Positions 34,301 through 44,990 are shown, counted from the first letter of the stretch. The stretch is 64,000 nt of DNA from Streptomyces nymphaeiformis (GCF_014203895.1 NZ_JACHJY010000004.1:659335-723334); one strand, 5' to 3'. Translations and numbers: made by a program. Notes: generated by a model from the sequence alone, not told the origin.

Positions 34301-35761
34301 ATGGGGGCGGAGCAGATCAGACGGTGGGAGTCGGGTGCGCTGGCGCACGCCGTCTCCGATCCCTTCGGCCAGGGCCCGCTGCCCTGGCTGCGCGGCTCGG
34401 AGAACTACTTCGACGACACCGGTCAGATGGTCCCCTGGTACGCGGACGAGATCCTGGCCCGCGGCGGCAGCGGCGGTCCGCGCACCGCGGACGACGTCCG
34501 GCGCCAGATCAAGGGCTTCGCCTCCGGCGGAGCCGTCGCGCCGGGCGAGTCGATCGACTTCCACATCACCGTGGACCCGCCGCAGCAGTTCTCGGTCGAC
34601 GTCTACCGGATCGGGCACTACGGCGGCGACGGCGCCGCGAAGATCACCACCAGCCCGCGGCTCTCCGGGATCGTCCAGCCGGCCCCGCTCACCGCCGACC
34701 GCACGGTCTCCTGCCACCACTGGTGGCAGTCCTGGCGGCTCCAGGTCCCCTCGTACTGGTCGATCGGCGCGTACGTCGCCGTGCTCACGACCGCCGACGG
34801 ATACCGCTCGCACATCCCCTTCACGGTCCGCGACGACCACCCGGCGGACCTGCTCCTCGTCCTCCCGGACGTGACCTGGCAGGCGTACAACCTCTACCCG
34901 GAGGACGGCCACACCGGCGCGAGCCTCTACCACGCCTGGGACGAGGAGGGCCGGCTGCTCGGCGAGGAGGAGGCGGCCGTCACCGTCTCCTTCGACCGGC
35001 CGTACGCGGGCGCGGGGCTGCCCCTGCACGTCGGCCACGCCTACGACTTCATCCGCTGGGCCGAGCGCTACGGCTACGACCTGGCGTACGCGGAGACCCG
35101 CGACCTGCACGCGGGCAGGGTCGACCCCAGCCGCTACCGGGGCCTCGTCTTCCCGGGCCACGACGAGTACTGGTCGGCGCCGATGCGCCGGACCGCCGAA
35201 CTCGCCCGCGACCAGGGCACCTCGCTCGTCTTCCTCTCGGCCAACACCATGTACTGGCAGGTGGAGCTGGCCCCTTCGCCGTCCGGGGTGCCGGACCGCC
35301 TCCTCACCTGCCGCAAGCGGCGCGGCCCCGGCCGTCCGGCGCTCTGGCGCGAGGTGGACCGGCCCGAGCAGCAGCTCCTCGGCATCCAGTACGCGGGCCG
35401 GGTGCCCGAACCGCACCCGCTGGTCGTGCGGAACGCCGACCACTGGCTGTGGGAGGCCACCGGCGCGGGCGACGGCGACGAGCTCCCGGGCCTGGTCGCG
35501 GGCGAGGCCGACCGCTACTTCCCGCGCACGGCGCTGCCCGAGCACCAGGGCCGCATCCTGCTCGCGCACTCGCCGTACCGGGACGGCGAGGGGGCCCTGC
35601 GCCACCAGGAGACGAGCCTCTACCGGGCCCCGTCCGGCGCCTGGGTCTTCGCGTCCGGCACCTTCGCCTGGTCGCCGGCGCTCGACCGGCCGGGCCACGT
35701 CGACGCCCGGGTGCAGCGCGCCACCGCGAACCTGCTGGACCGGATCTGCAAGAGGGACTGA
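34301..35761 (+). CDS. N,N-dimethylformamidase beta-subunit-like protein
   Basis: 486 aa. Matches the DMFase large-subunit-like domain: SENYFDDTGQMVPWYADE, PQQFSVDVYRIGHYGGDGA, DVTWQAYNLYPEDG, VFPGHDEYWSAPMRR, FLSANTMYWQVEL. In true DMFase this subunit carries the mononuclear iron site (two Tyr and one Glu). Candidate residues lie in TWQAYN and HDEYW, but metal binding here is unverified. No small-subunit gene is adjacent, so DMF hydrolysis is not claimed. Start ATG 34301, with GAAGGAGGGG upstream. The stop lies inside a 15-bp tandem repeat (35749-35808). Confidence 0.83.
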   Translation: MGAEQIRRWESGALAHAVSDPFGQGPLPWLRGSENYFDDTGQMVPWYADEILARGGSGGPRTADDVRRQIKGFASGGAVAPGESIDFHITVDPPQQFSVDVYRIGHYGGDGAAKITTSPRLSGIVQPAPLTADRTVSCHHWWQSWRLQVPSYWSIGAYVAVLTTADGYRSHIPFTVRDDHPADLLLVLPDVTWQAYNLYPEDGHTGASLYHAWDEEGRLLGEEEAAVTVSFDRPYAGAGLPLHVGHAYDFIRWAERYGYDLAYAETRDLHAGRVDPSRYRGLVFPGHDEYWSAPMRRTAELARDQGTSLVFLSANTMYWQVELAPSPSGVPDRLLTCRKRRGPGRPALWREVDRPEQQLLGIQYAGRVPEPHPLVVRNADHWLWEATGAGDGDELPGLVAGEADRYFPRTALPEHQGRILLAHSPYRDGEGALRHQETSLYRAPSGAWVFASGTFAWSPALDRPGHVDARVQRATANLLDRICKRD

Positions 35762-35808
35762 GGCAAGAGGGACTGAGGCAAGAGGGACTGAGGCAAGAGG
35801 GACTGAGC
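35749..35808 (+). repeat. 15-bp tandem repeat spanning a stop codon
   Basis: Four head-to-tail copies of CAAGAGGGACTGAGG (last base C in copy 4). The first contains the terminal codons and TGA of the DMFase-like gene. Because 15 is divisible by 3, each copy encodes K-R-D-stop-G in the same frame. Confidence 0.95.
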
Positions 35809-35894
35809 GCGGGCTCACAGGGCCTGGCGGTGGGATCCGGCCGGAGGTGCGAGAGAATCGGACTCGCTCCTGGATCAACCTACGCGGAGGAACC

Positions 35895-36794
35895 GTGTCC
35901 GGATTCGTAGAAAAGCCCGAGCCCGTCCAGGTCCCGGGCCTCACCCATCTCCACACGGGCAAGGTCCGCGACCTGTACCGGAACGAGGCGGGCGACCTCG
36001 TCATGGTGGCGAGCGACCGCATGTCGGCGTACGACTGGGTCCTGCCCACCGAGATCCCCGACAAGGGCCGCGTCCTCACCCGGCTCTCCCTGTGGTGGTT
36101 CGACAAGCTCGCCGACCTGGTCCCGAACCACGTCCTGTCGACCGAGCTGCCCGCCGGCGCCCCCGCCGACTGGGAGGGCCGCACGCTCATCTGCAAGTCG
36201 CTGGACATGGTCCCGGTCGAGGCCGTCGCCCGCGGCTACCTCACCGGCTCCGGCCTGCTCGAGTACAACGAGTCCCGCACGGTCTGCGGCCTCGCGCTCC
36301 CCGAGGGCCTGACCGACGGCTCCGAGCTGCCCGCCCCGATCTTCACCCCGGCCACCAAGGCCGCGGTCGGCGACCACGACGAGAACGTGTCGTACGAGGA
36401 GGTCGCGAGCCAGGTCGGCGCCGAGACGGCCGCGCTGCTGCGCCAGACGACCCTCGCCGTCTACTCCCGGGCCCGTGACATCGCCCGTGAGCGCGGGATC
36501 ATCCTGGCCGACACCAAGTTCGAGTTCGGCTTCGAGGGCGACACGCTCGTCCTCGCCGACGAGGTCCTCACCCCGGACTCGTCCCGCTTCTGGCCGGCCG
36601 CCGAGTGGGAGCCGGGCCGCGCCCAGCCCTCGTACGACAAGCAGATCGTGCGGAACTGGCTGACCTCCCCGGCCTCCGGCTGGGACCGCAAGAGCGAGCA
36701 GCCGCCGCCGGCGCTCCCGCAGGAGGTCGTGGAGAAGACCCGCGCCAAGTACATCGAGGCGTACGAACTCCTCACCGGCCGGGCCTGGTCCTAG
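35895..36794 (+). CDS. purC: SAICAR synthetase
   Basis: 299 aa. Joins CAIR and aspartate using ATP (step 7 of purine synthesis). Signatures: HTGKVRDLYR, VASDRMSAYDWVLPTEIPDKG, VEAVARGYLTGSG, ILADTKFEFGF, DEVLTPDSSRFWP. Start GTG 35895 (VSGFVEKPEPVQ), with GGAGG 4 nt upstream. A hairpin at 36804-36832 ends it. It lies between the DMFase-like gene and a tRNA-Gly. Confidence 0.96.
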   Translation: MSGFVEKPEPVQVPGLTHLHTGKVRDLYRNEAGDLVMVASDRMSAYDWVLPTEIPDKGRVLTRLSLWWFDKLADLVPNHVLSTELPAGAPADWEGRTLICKSLDMVPVEAVARGYLTGSGLLEYNESRTVCGLALPEGLTDGSELPAPIFTPATKAAVGDHDENVSYEEVASQVGAETAALLRQTTLAVYSRARDIARERGIILADTKFEFGFEGDTLVLADEVLTPDSSRFWPAAEWEPGRAQPSYDKQIVRNWLTSPASGWDRKSEQPPPALPQEVVEKTRAKYIEAYELLTGRAWS

Positions 36795-36803
36795 GGAACG
36801 AGA

Positions 36804-36832
36804 AAGCCCCCGGTCGATTCGACCGGGGGCTT
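36804..36832. terminator. bidirectional terminator, purC / tRNA-Gly
   Basis: 14-bp arms AAGCCCCCGGTCGA / TCGACCGGGGGCTT, followed by TCTTC, between converging purC and tRNA-Gly. Confidence 0.8.
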
Positions 36833-36840
36833 CTTCATGG

Positions 36841-36913
36841 AGCGGACGACGAGATTCGAACTCGCGACCCTCACCTTGGCAAGGTGATGCTCTACCAACT
36901 GAGCCACGTCCGC
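36841..36913 (-). tRNA. tRNA-Gly (GCC), copy 1
   Basis: 73 nt. Acceptor GCGGACG / CGTCCGC, anticodon loop CTTGCCAAG (anticodon GCC), T-loop GTTCGAATC. Identical to the copy at 40749-40821. A normal G18G19 D-loop (AGTTGGTA) is present. Confidence 0.95.
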
Positions 36914-36935
36914 ATGCGCCGTAGCGCGCTGCTAA

Positions 36936-37544
36936 CTATACCCATCCTTTGGAGCGTGCGAGACGCACCGCGGTGTGACGGTTCTCCGCGCCGAGCTTCG
37001 CGGCGGCCGAGGAGAGGTAGTTGCGGACGGTTCCGGGGGAGAGCGAGGTGCGTCGGGCGATCTCCGCGACGGGGGCTCCGTCGGCCGCGCATTCGAGCAC
37101 TTCGGCCTCGCGCGCGGTCAGCGGAGAGTCCCCGGCGGCGATGGCCTCGGCCGCCAACTCCGGGTCCACGTAGCGGTTTCCGGCGTGGACGGTACGGATC
37201 AGCTCGGCGAGCCGCTGGGCGCTGACGGTCTTCGGGAGGAAGCCGCGGACGCCTGCGGCGAGGGCCCGCTTGAGGTGCCCGGGGCGGCCGTGACTCGTCA
37301 CGATCATGGTGCGGCAGGAGGGGAGTTCGTCCCGGATCGATGTGGCGACCGTCACACCGTCCGCCCCCGGCATCTGGAGATCGAGCACCGCGACGTCGGG
37401 GCGGTGGGCCCGGGCCATGGCGAGCGCCTCGGGCCCGGTGGCGGCCTCGGCGACGACGACGAGATCGTCCTCCAGGGCGAGCAGGGCGGCGAGCGCGCCC
37501 CGGATGAGGTGCTCGTCGTCGGCGAGCAGCACCCGCACGGTCAT
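36936..37544 (-). CDS. NarL/DesR-type response regulator
   Basis: 202 aa. Receiver domain 1-120 with D9/D10, phospho-acceptor D55 (AVLDLQMPG), T83 and K105-type residues. A LuxR helix-turn-helix at about 137-195 follows (LTAREAEVLECAADGAPVAEIA, SLSPGTVRNYLSSAAAKLGA). Start ATG 37544 overlaps the stop of the sensor kinase (ATGA). It is last in a four-gene minus-strand operon: ABC ATPase, permease, kinase, regulator. Likely activates that operon through TGACA-AA-TGTCA (40659-40670). Confidence 0.92.
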   Translation of the reverse strand: MTVRVLLADDEHLIRGALAALLALEDDLVVVAEAATGPEALAMARAHRPDVAVLDLQMPGADGVTVATSIRDELPSCRTMIVTSHGRPGHLKRALAAGVRGFLPKTVSAQRLAELIRTVHAGNRYVDPELAAEAIAAGDSPLTAREAEVLECAADGAPVAEIARRTSLSPGTVRNYLSSAAAKLGAENRHTAVRLARSKGWV

Positions 37545-38824
37545 GGGGTTCGTTCCTCCTGGGTCCCGGAGTTCGTGGCTTTCGCGGTCGTACGGGGAAG
37601 CGGCACGCGCGCCGTCACGCGGAACCCGTCCGGTCCCGAAGGGCCCGCGTCCAAGGTGCCGTCCACCGCGCCGAGCCGCTCCCGCAGCCCGGCGAGCCCG
37701 GAGCCCGCGCCGGCCGCCGGCCCGTCCCGTACGGCCAGGACCGCCGCCTCCGCGCCGTCGTTCTCGACGGTGAGCAGCACCCCTCCGGCCTCGGCCCGCA
37801 GGGCGATCGCACAGCGCCGCGCGTCGCCGTGCCGCAGGACGTTCGTCGTCGTCTCGCGGACGACCCAGCCGAGCGCCGACTGCACCCCGGCCGGCAGGTC
37901 GAGCGCGGGCGCGGTCACCTCGCACACGATCCCGGCCGCGCCGAGCACGCCCCGCGCGCCCTCCAGCTCGACCGCGAGGTCGGCCTCGCGGTAGCCGCGG
38001 ACGACCTCGCGCACCTCGCGCTGGGACTCCCGGGCGATCCGCTGCACCTCGACCATCTGGTCCACGGCCGCCTCGCGGCCGCGCCGGGCGAGCTGGACGG
38101 CGAGCTCGCTCTTGAGGGCGATGACGGAGAGGTTGCGGCCCATGACGTCGTGGAGGTCACGGCCGAAGCGGAGCCGTTCCTCGGCGACGGCGAGCCGGGC
38201 CTTGAGCTCGCGGGAGCGCTCCAGCTCCTGGACGACGCGGAGCAGCCAGGAGGAGAAGCCGCAGGCCGTGGCGATGCCGCTGCCGCCGACGAAGATCGCG
38301 ACGGCCGTGATGCCGGCCACGGCGGGGCCGGGGCCGAGGGTGGCGACGGGCGCGGCGGTGGCGAGGGCGGCCCCGACGACGACGTACAGCATGTGCCGGA
38401 CGCGGTCGACGCAGAGGACGATCGCACCGACGGTGAAGGTGGTGGTGCCGCTGACGACGCTGCCGTCGACCCCGCCGTCGGGCAGCACACCGGCCGTCCA
38501 CAGCGCGAGCACGAGGACGTTGGCGGCGGCGGTGGCGGAGCCGACGGCGACCGCGAGCCGGACGGGCGGCCGGGCCCGTCTGCCCGTGGTGTGGTCGAGG
38601 GCGCGGGAGGCGAGCACCGCGCACAGGACGGCGTGGGTGAGGACCCACAGGGCCGTTCCGGTGGCGGCCACCGGCCCGAGCGGGCTGCCCTTGGAGCCGG
38701 TCAGCGGGAGCACGCCGAGGGCGAAGAACTCGACCGGTACGAAGGAGTGGAAGGTCCACCGGGTGTAGAGCTCGACCTTTCCGGCGGTGCTGCGCCGGGA
38801 CCACCAGCCCGTCATCGTGGTCAT
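37541..38824 (-). CDS. sensor histidine kinase, DesK/NarL class
   Basis: 427 aa. Five or six N-terminal TM segments (about 25-185), a short coiled linker (RVVQELERSRELKARLAVAEERL), HisKA_3 with the phospho-His in GRDLHDVMGRNLSVIALKSEL (about residue 226), and a HATPase_c domain with N-box ETTTNVLRHG and G-box GSGLAGLRERLGA. The multi-TM sensor with no periplasmic domain resembles DesK/LiaS-type detectors of membrane state or antimicrobials. Pairs with the regulator downstream (4-nt overlap). Start ATG 38824, with GGAGGGGG upstream. Confidence 0.92.
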   Translation of the reverse strand: MTTMTGWWSRRSTAGKVELYTRWTFHSFVPVEFFALGVLPLTGSKGSPLGPVAATGTALWVLTHAVLCAVLASRALDHTTGRRARPPVRLAVAVGSATAAANVLVLALWTAGVLPDGGVDGSVVSGTTTFTVGAIVLCVDRVRHMLYVVVGAALATAAPVATLGPGPAVAGITAVAIFVGGSGIATACGFSSWLLRVVQELERSRELKARLAVAEERLRFGRDLHDVMGRNLSVIALKSELAVQLARRGREAAVDQMVEVQRIARESQREVREVVRGYREADLAVELEGARGVLGAAGIVCEVTAPALDLPAGVQSALGWVVRETTTNVLRHGDARRCAIALRAEAGGVLLTVENDGAEAAVLAVRDGPAAGAGSGLAGLRERLGAVDGTLDAGPSGPDGFRVTARVPLPRTTAKATNSGTQEERTP

Positions 38825-38849
38825 CCGACCCGTCCCCCTCCGACTTCCG

Positions 38850-39659
38850 CTAGCGCCGCGGTTCCCAGCGGAACCGGCGGCGGACCGCCCACCCCGTCAC
38901 GACGCCCCAGGCCACTGTATGGAGCGCGGCGGTCAGCAGGTTCCCCGCGTGCGCGGTGCCGAGCCAGCCGGCCCGTACGAACTCCATCACGCCGCTGAGC
39001 GGCAGCAGTTCGGAGAGGTCGGCGGCGAGGCCGGGCAGGGTCTCGCGGGGGACGAAGAGCCCGGAGCCGAAGGAGGAGACGAGGAAGAGCGGGAGCGTGG
39101 TCAGGCCGGCGCTCTCGACGGTGCGGGTGATCGTGGTGGTGAGGGCGCCGAGTCCGGCGAGCAGGACGACGGCGGCGACGAGCCCGAGGAGCAGCAGGTC
39201 GGGGCGGGCGGGTGCGTCGGCGCCGAGGGCGGTGACGCCGGCGGCGACGAGGACCGCGCACTGGGCGAGGGAGATCGCGGCGGCCGGCAGGGCGGCGCCG
39301 ACGAGGATCTCGGTGTCGCTCGCCTCCCCGGTCCGCAGCCGCTTGAGGACGAGCTCCTCGCGGCGGGCGACCAGGCTGGACGTGAGGCTCATGTAGACGA
39401 CGACCAGCAGGATCATGCCGGTGCCGCCGACGAGGGTCGCCGGTCCGGCGCCGATGGCGAGGACCTTCGGGTCGAGTCCCCTGAGGGAGGAGCGCAGCAG
39501 GACGACCATCAGCAGGGGCATGACGGCCGCGATGAAGAGGGCGTTGCGGTTGCGGCCGAGGAGGGTGAGCTCGGCGCGGGCGAGGGCGGCGAGCCGGGTC
39601 CGGGTGGTGGACGGCCGGCCGTCGGCGCCGGTGTCGCGGGAAACGGTGGTGGTCGTCAT
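38850..39659 (-). CDS. ABC-2 type transporter permease
   Basis: 269 aa with six hydrophobic segments. The ABC2_membrane layout is visible, with an N-terminal RNALFIAAVMPLLMVVLLRS and a late SGVMEFVRAGWLGTAHAG. It forms an export complex with the ATPase encoded just upstream (ATGA overlap at 39656-39659). Adjacent kinase and regulator genes suggest it is induced by, and confers tolerance to, a membrane-active compound, as in LnrLMN/YfiLMN-type systems (inference). Confidence 0.9.
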   Translation of the reverse strand: MTTTTVSRDTGADGRPSTTRTRLAALARAELTLLGRNRNALFIAAVMPLLMVVLLRSSLRGLDPKVLAIGAGPATLVGGTGMILLVVVYMSLTSSLVARREELVLKRLRTGEASDTEILVGAALPAAAISLAQCAVLVAAGVTALGADAPARPDLLLLGLVAAVVLLAGLGALTTTITRTVESAGLTTLPLFLVSSFGSGLFVPRETLPGLAADLSELLPLSGVMEFVRAGWLGTAHAGNLLTAALHTVAWGVVTGWAVRRRFRWEPRR

Positions 39660-40600
39660 CGGACTGCGGCCTCCTGGGCGGGGGTACGGGGGGTGGAGGT
39701 CTCCTGCGCGCGGGACGCGATGTCGAGGAAGGCCTCTTCGAGGGAGGCCGAGCGGGCGTCGAGTGCTCCGAGTCGGGTGCCGGTCTCGCGGGCCCAGTCG
39801 AGGAGTTCGCCGAGGTCGTCCTGGAGGGCGTGGGTGCGGATCTCCACCCGGCCGCCGTCGTCGGCCGCCCTCAGCCGCAGCGGGAGCCGGGCCGCGGGCA
39901 CGTCGGCGGGCAGGGTGAAGCGGATCCGGGCGGGCTGGGCGGCGGTGACCTCGGCGGGGGTGCCGGAGAGCACGATCCGGCCCTGGTGCATGATCGCGAG
40001 CCGGTCGGCGAGCGACTCGGCCTCCTCCAGGTAGTGCGTGGTGAGCAGGACGGTGGTGCCGCCGGCGCGCAGGGCGCGGACGAGGTCCCAGGTGTCGCGG
40101 CGGCCCTCGGCGTCGAGTCCGGTGGTCGGTTCGTCGAGGAAGAGGACCTCGGGGCGGCCGAGGAGGGCGAGCGCGAGGTCGAGGCGGCGCCGTTCGCCGC
40201 CGGAGAGCTGCTTGACGCGGACCCGCTCGCGGCCGGTGAGGCCGACGGAGTCGAGGGCCTCCCCGGCGGGGCGGGCGCCGCTGGTACAGCCGGCCCACAT
40301 CCGTACGGTCTCGGCCACGGTGAGGTCGGAGGGGAAGCCGCCCTCCTGGAGCATGACCCCGATGCGGGGGCGGACGGCGGCCCTTTCGCGGTACGGGTCG
40401 TGGCCGAGGACCCGGACGGTGCCGCGGGTCGGGGCGGCGAGGCCCTCCAGGAGTTCGACGGTGGAGGTCTTCCCGGCCCCGTTGGTGCCGAGGAGGGCGA
40501 AGACCTCGCCGCGCGGGACGGTGAGGGAGATGCCGGCCACGGCCTCGTATCCGCCGGAGTAGGTCCGGCTCAGGTCGGTCGCCTCGATCGCTGGAGTCAT
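39656..40600 (-). CDS. ABC transporter ATPase, DrrA/CcmA-like
   Basis: 314 aa. Walker A GTNGAGKTST (about 38-47), Q-loop MLQEGGFPSDLTVAE, signature LSGGERRRLDLALAL, Walker B VLFLDEPTTGLD, H-loop LTTHYLEEAE, plus a C-terminal domain with the DrrA-like SLEEAFLDIA ending. Exporter ATPase of the drug/lipid type. First gene of the operon; a palindrome at 40659-40670 lies 58 bp upstream of its ATG. Confidence 0.93.
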   Translation of the reverse strand: MTPAIEATDLSRTYSGGYEAVAGISLTVPRGEVFALLGTNGAGKTSTVELLEGLAAPTRGTVRVLGHDPYRERAAVRPRIGVMLQEGGFPSDLTVAETVRMWAGCTSGARPAGEALDSVGLTGRERVRVKQLSGGERRRLDLALALLGRPEVLFLDEPTTGLDAEGRRDTWDLVRALRAGGTTVLLTTHYLEEAESLADRLAIMHQGRIVLSGTPAEVTAAQPARIRFTLPADVPAARLPLRLRAADDGGRVEIRTHALQDDLGELLDWARETGTRLGALDARSASLEEAFLDIASRAQETSTPRTPAQEAAVR

Positions 40601-40658
40601 GGCTCCAGGGTTTCGCCGCTCTGCGCGCCCGGGCAGTGCGCGCTGTCACCGGTCCCGC

Positions 40659-40670
40659 TGACAAATGTCA
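40659..40670. promoter_or_regulatory. palindromic site upstream of the ABC/two-component operon
   Basis: TGACA-AA-TGTCA, 58 bp upstream of the ABC ATPase ATG. Short dyads of this kind are typical targets of NarL/LuxR-type regulators encoded in the same operon. Confidence 0.5.
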
Positions 40671-40705
40671 TGAGGGGGGAGCGGGGAGAGAGGGTGGGGA
40701 TACGA

Positions 40706-40739
40706 CGAAGGCCCCGGTTCCTGAGAACCGGGGCCTTCG
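40706..40739 (-). terminator. terminator of tRNA-Gly cluster
   Basis: 15-bp perfect stem CGAAGGCCCCGGTTC / GAACCGGGGCCTTCG with a CTGA loop, just past the 3' end of tRNA-Gly copy 2. Confidence 0.85.
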
Positions 40740-40748
40740 TACTCCCTG

Positions 40749-40821
40749 AGCGGACGACGAGATTCGAACTCGCGACCCTCACCTTGGCAAGGTGATGCTC
40801 TACCAACTGAGCCACGTCCGC
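40749..40821 (-). tRNA. tRNA-Gly (GCC), copy 2
   Basis: 73 nt, identical to 36841-36913. Anticodon GCC. Confidence 0.95.
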
Positions 40822-40905
40822 ATTGCTACCGGTCAGCTTTCGCTGCTCGGTGCGAGCACCACTCTACCTGATCCACCGGAGTGGTCGGTAACGCGTTTCT
40901 CGCAG

Positions 40906-40977
40906 AGCGGGTGACAGGGATCGCACACTGCGCCTTCCCCCTGGAAGGGGGCTGTTCTGCTACTGAACTACACCCGC
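40906..40977 (-). tRNA. tRNA-Gly (UCC) with non-canonical D- and T-arms
   Basis: 72 nt. Acceptor GCGGGTG / CACCCGC and anticodon loop CTTCCAG (anticodon UCC) are normal. The D-loop is AGTAGCA, with A at position 18 where a G18G19 pair is expected. The T-arm reads CAGTG-TGCGATC-CCTGT: position 55 is G instead of U, and at most two of five T-stem pairs form. Both partners of the G18-U55 tertiary contact are therefore lost. Same strand as tRNA-Gly(GCC) copy 2, 84 bp upstream, probably one transcript. The only UCC glycine tRNA in the window. Confidence 0.9.
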
Positions 40978-41111
40978 ACGCTGCTGGGGACTCGGCTTTT
41001 CGGCCTCGCCCCTCGGCGTGATCCAGACTCTACCGGATCATGGGGGGTGCAATGCAAATCGCCTCCGGCCCCGGTCGGAGCCGGGGGTGCACCCCCCCGG
41101 TGGCCGCCCGG

Positions 41112-41453
41112 TCAGCTCGCCGCGCGGAAGGCCTCGTAGACGCGCTTCGGGATCCGGCCGCGGGCGGGCACGTCCATCTTGTTGGACTGGGCCCAGGCGC
41201 GGACCGCCGCCGGGTCGGGGGCGAGGGCGGTGTGCGTGTACGAGGTGACGGGGGTGCCGCGGCCGGCCGTCACGCGGGCCGGCAGCTTGCGGCCGGCGGC
41301 GAGGTAGGGCGCGAGGGCCTTGCGGAGTTTCTTTGCATTGGCAGCATTCAGGTCGATCTCGTACATCTTCCCGTCAAGGCCGAACGCGACCGTTTCAGCC
41401 GCTTCTCCGCCGTCGATGTCGTCGGAGAGAGTGACCACCACACGCTGAGCCAC
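41112..41453 (-). CDS. lsrL: Lsr2-family nucleoid protein
   Basis: 113 aa from GTG 41453 (VAQRVVVTLSDDIDG; AAAGGA about 9 nt upstream). N-terminal dimerisation beta-hairpin domain (AETVAFGLDGKMYEIDLNAANAKKLRKALAPYL as AETVAFG and DLNAANAKKLR). The C-terminal DNA-binding domain has the AT-hook-like ARGRIP loop. Lsr2 proteins coat AT-rich, often foreign, DNA and silence it. Location beside purSQL matches S. coelicolor lsrL (SCO4076), the paralogue of the main lsr2. Divergent from purS. Confidence 0.93.
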   Translation of the reverse strand: MAQRVVVTLSDDIDGGEAAETVAFGLDGKMYEIDLNAANAKKLRKALAPYLAAGRKLPARVTAGRGTPVTSYTHTALAPDPAAVRAWAQSNKMDVPARGRIPKRVYEAFRAAS

Positions 41454-41818
41454 GGATATCGGTCCTTTCCTGCGGCCACCGGGGCCGGTAGGGCGCTTGT
41501 GGCGCCCCTGACGTGCGGCGATGCCGACCGTACGGCTGTGCCGGGACAATGCTGCTTTCTTCTGGATTCCTTTGTACAGCGGCAGGCGTCGCATTGTGAA
41601 GCCCTGTCAATTGTTTCAGCGTGTCCCGGTGCAATGCGGTCCGCAATATTTCACTGGAATTTTGCGGGGAGCGTGTGTCGGGTGCGTGGAGGGTGTTCGT
41701 GTGACGCACACCGCTCTGAACCGGGCTTTTGTAGGATCCTTCAGATCTCTACCCGCGTAGAATTTGGAGGCAGGTACGCTGAGGGAACCGCCCACGCAAC
41801 ACACCACCGGGAGTGCCA
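41454..41818. promoter_or_regulatory. lsrL-purS divergent promoter region
   Basis: 365 bp without a gene. It contains an AT-richer stretch (41560-41680) and the dyad TCTAC-CCGC-GTAGA at 41748-41761, 57 bp before the purS start. The dyad is the best candidate for a purSQL operator. Confidence 0.5.
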
Positions 41819-42064
41819 GTGGCACGCGTCGTAGTCGACGTCATGCTCAAGCCGGAGATCCTCGACCCTCAGGGGCAGGCGGTGCAGCGTGCACTGCCCC
41901 GCCTGGGATTCGCCGGAATCGCCGACGTCCGTCAGGGGAAGCGCTTCGAGCTGGAGGTGGAGGGACCGGTCGACGACGCCGCCCTCGCCCGCATCCATGA
42001 GATGGCCGAAACCTTCCTTGCCAACACCGTGATCGAAGACTTCATCGTGAAGGTGGAGTCGTGA
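41819..42064 (+). CDS. purS: FGAM synthase, PurS subunit
   Basis: 81 aa (VARVVVDVMLKPEILDPQGQAVQRAL). Small subunit that bridges PurQ and PurL in the three-part FGAM synthase. Start GTG 41819 is preferred over GTG 41813 because GGGAG lies 5 nt before it. GTGA overlap with purQ. It ends with the usual FIVKVE motif. Confidence 0.94.
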   Translation: MARVVVDVMLKPEILDPQGQAVQRALPRLGFAGIADVRQGKRFELEVEGPVDDAALARIHEMAETFLANTVIEDFIVKVES

Positions 42065-42740
42065 CCGCACGCATCGGCGTCGTCACGTTCCCCGGAACGC
42101 TCGACGACCAGGACGCGCTGCGTGCCGCCCGCCTCGCGGGCGCCGAGCCCGTGTCGCTCTGGCACCGGGACAAGGACCTCAAGCAGGTCGACGCCGTGGT
42201 CCTCGCCGGCGGTTTCTCCTACGGCGACTACCTGCGGGCCGGAGCCATCTCCCGCTTCTCGCCGGTGATGGAGTCGATCATCGAGCAGGCGAAGGCGGGC
42301 ATGCCCGTCCTCGGCATCTGCAACGGCTTCCAGATCCTCACCGAGGCCCACCTGCTGCCGGGCGCGATGCTGCGCAACAACCACCTCCACTTCATCTGCC
42401 GCGACCAGAAGCTGCGGGTGGAGAACGCGGAGACCGCCTGGACCTCGGACTACACCGAGGGCCAGGAGATCGAGGTCCCGCTCAAGAACATGGACGGCCG
42501 GTACGTCGCCGACGAGCGCACGCTCGACGAGCTGGAGGCCGAGGGGCGGGTGGCCTTCCGCTACCTGGACGTGAACCCCAACGGCTCCCTGCGCGACATC
42601 GCGGGCATCACCAACGCCGCGGGCAACGTGGTCGGCCTCATGCCGCACCCGGAGCACGCCGTCGAGCCGCTGATCGGCACCGGCAAGACGGACGGCCTCG
42701 GTTTCTTCACCTCGATCCTCAAGAAGCTGGTCAACGCCTG

Positions 42741-42741
<1 letters not shown>
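42061..42741 (+). CDS. purQ: FGAM synthase, glutaminase subunit PurQ
   Basis: 226 aa class I glutamine amidotransferase. Nucleophile Cys in LGICNGFQIL (about residue 86), with His and Glu in LMPHPEHAVEP. It supplies ammonia to PurL. Overlaps purS (GTGA) and purL (TGATG, 1 nt), showing tight translational coupling. Confidence 0.96.

Positions 42742-44990
<2,249 letters not shown>

Noticed and set aside
41813..42064. purS start at GTG 41813
   Set aside because: Leaves no spacing to GGGAG; GTG 41819 fits.
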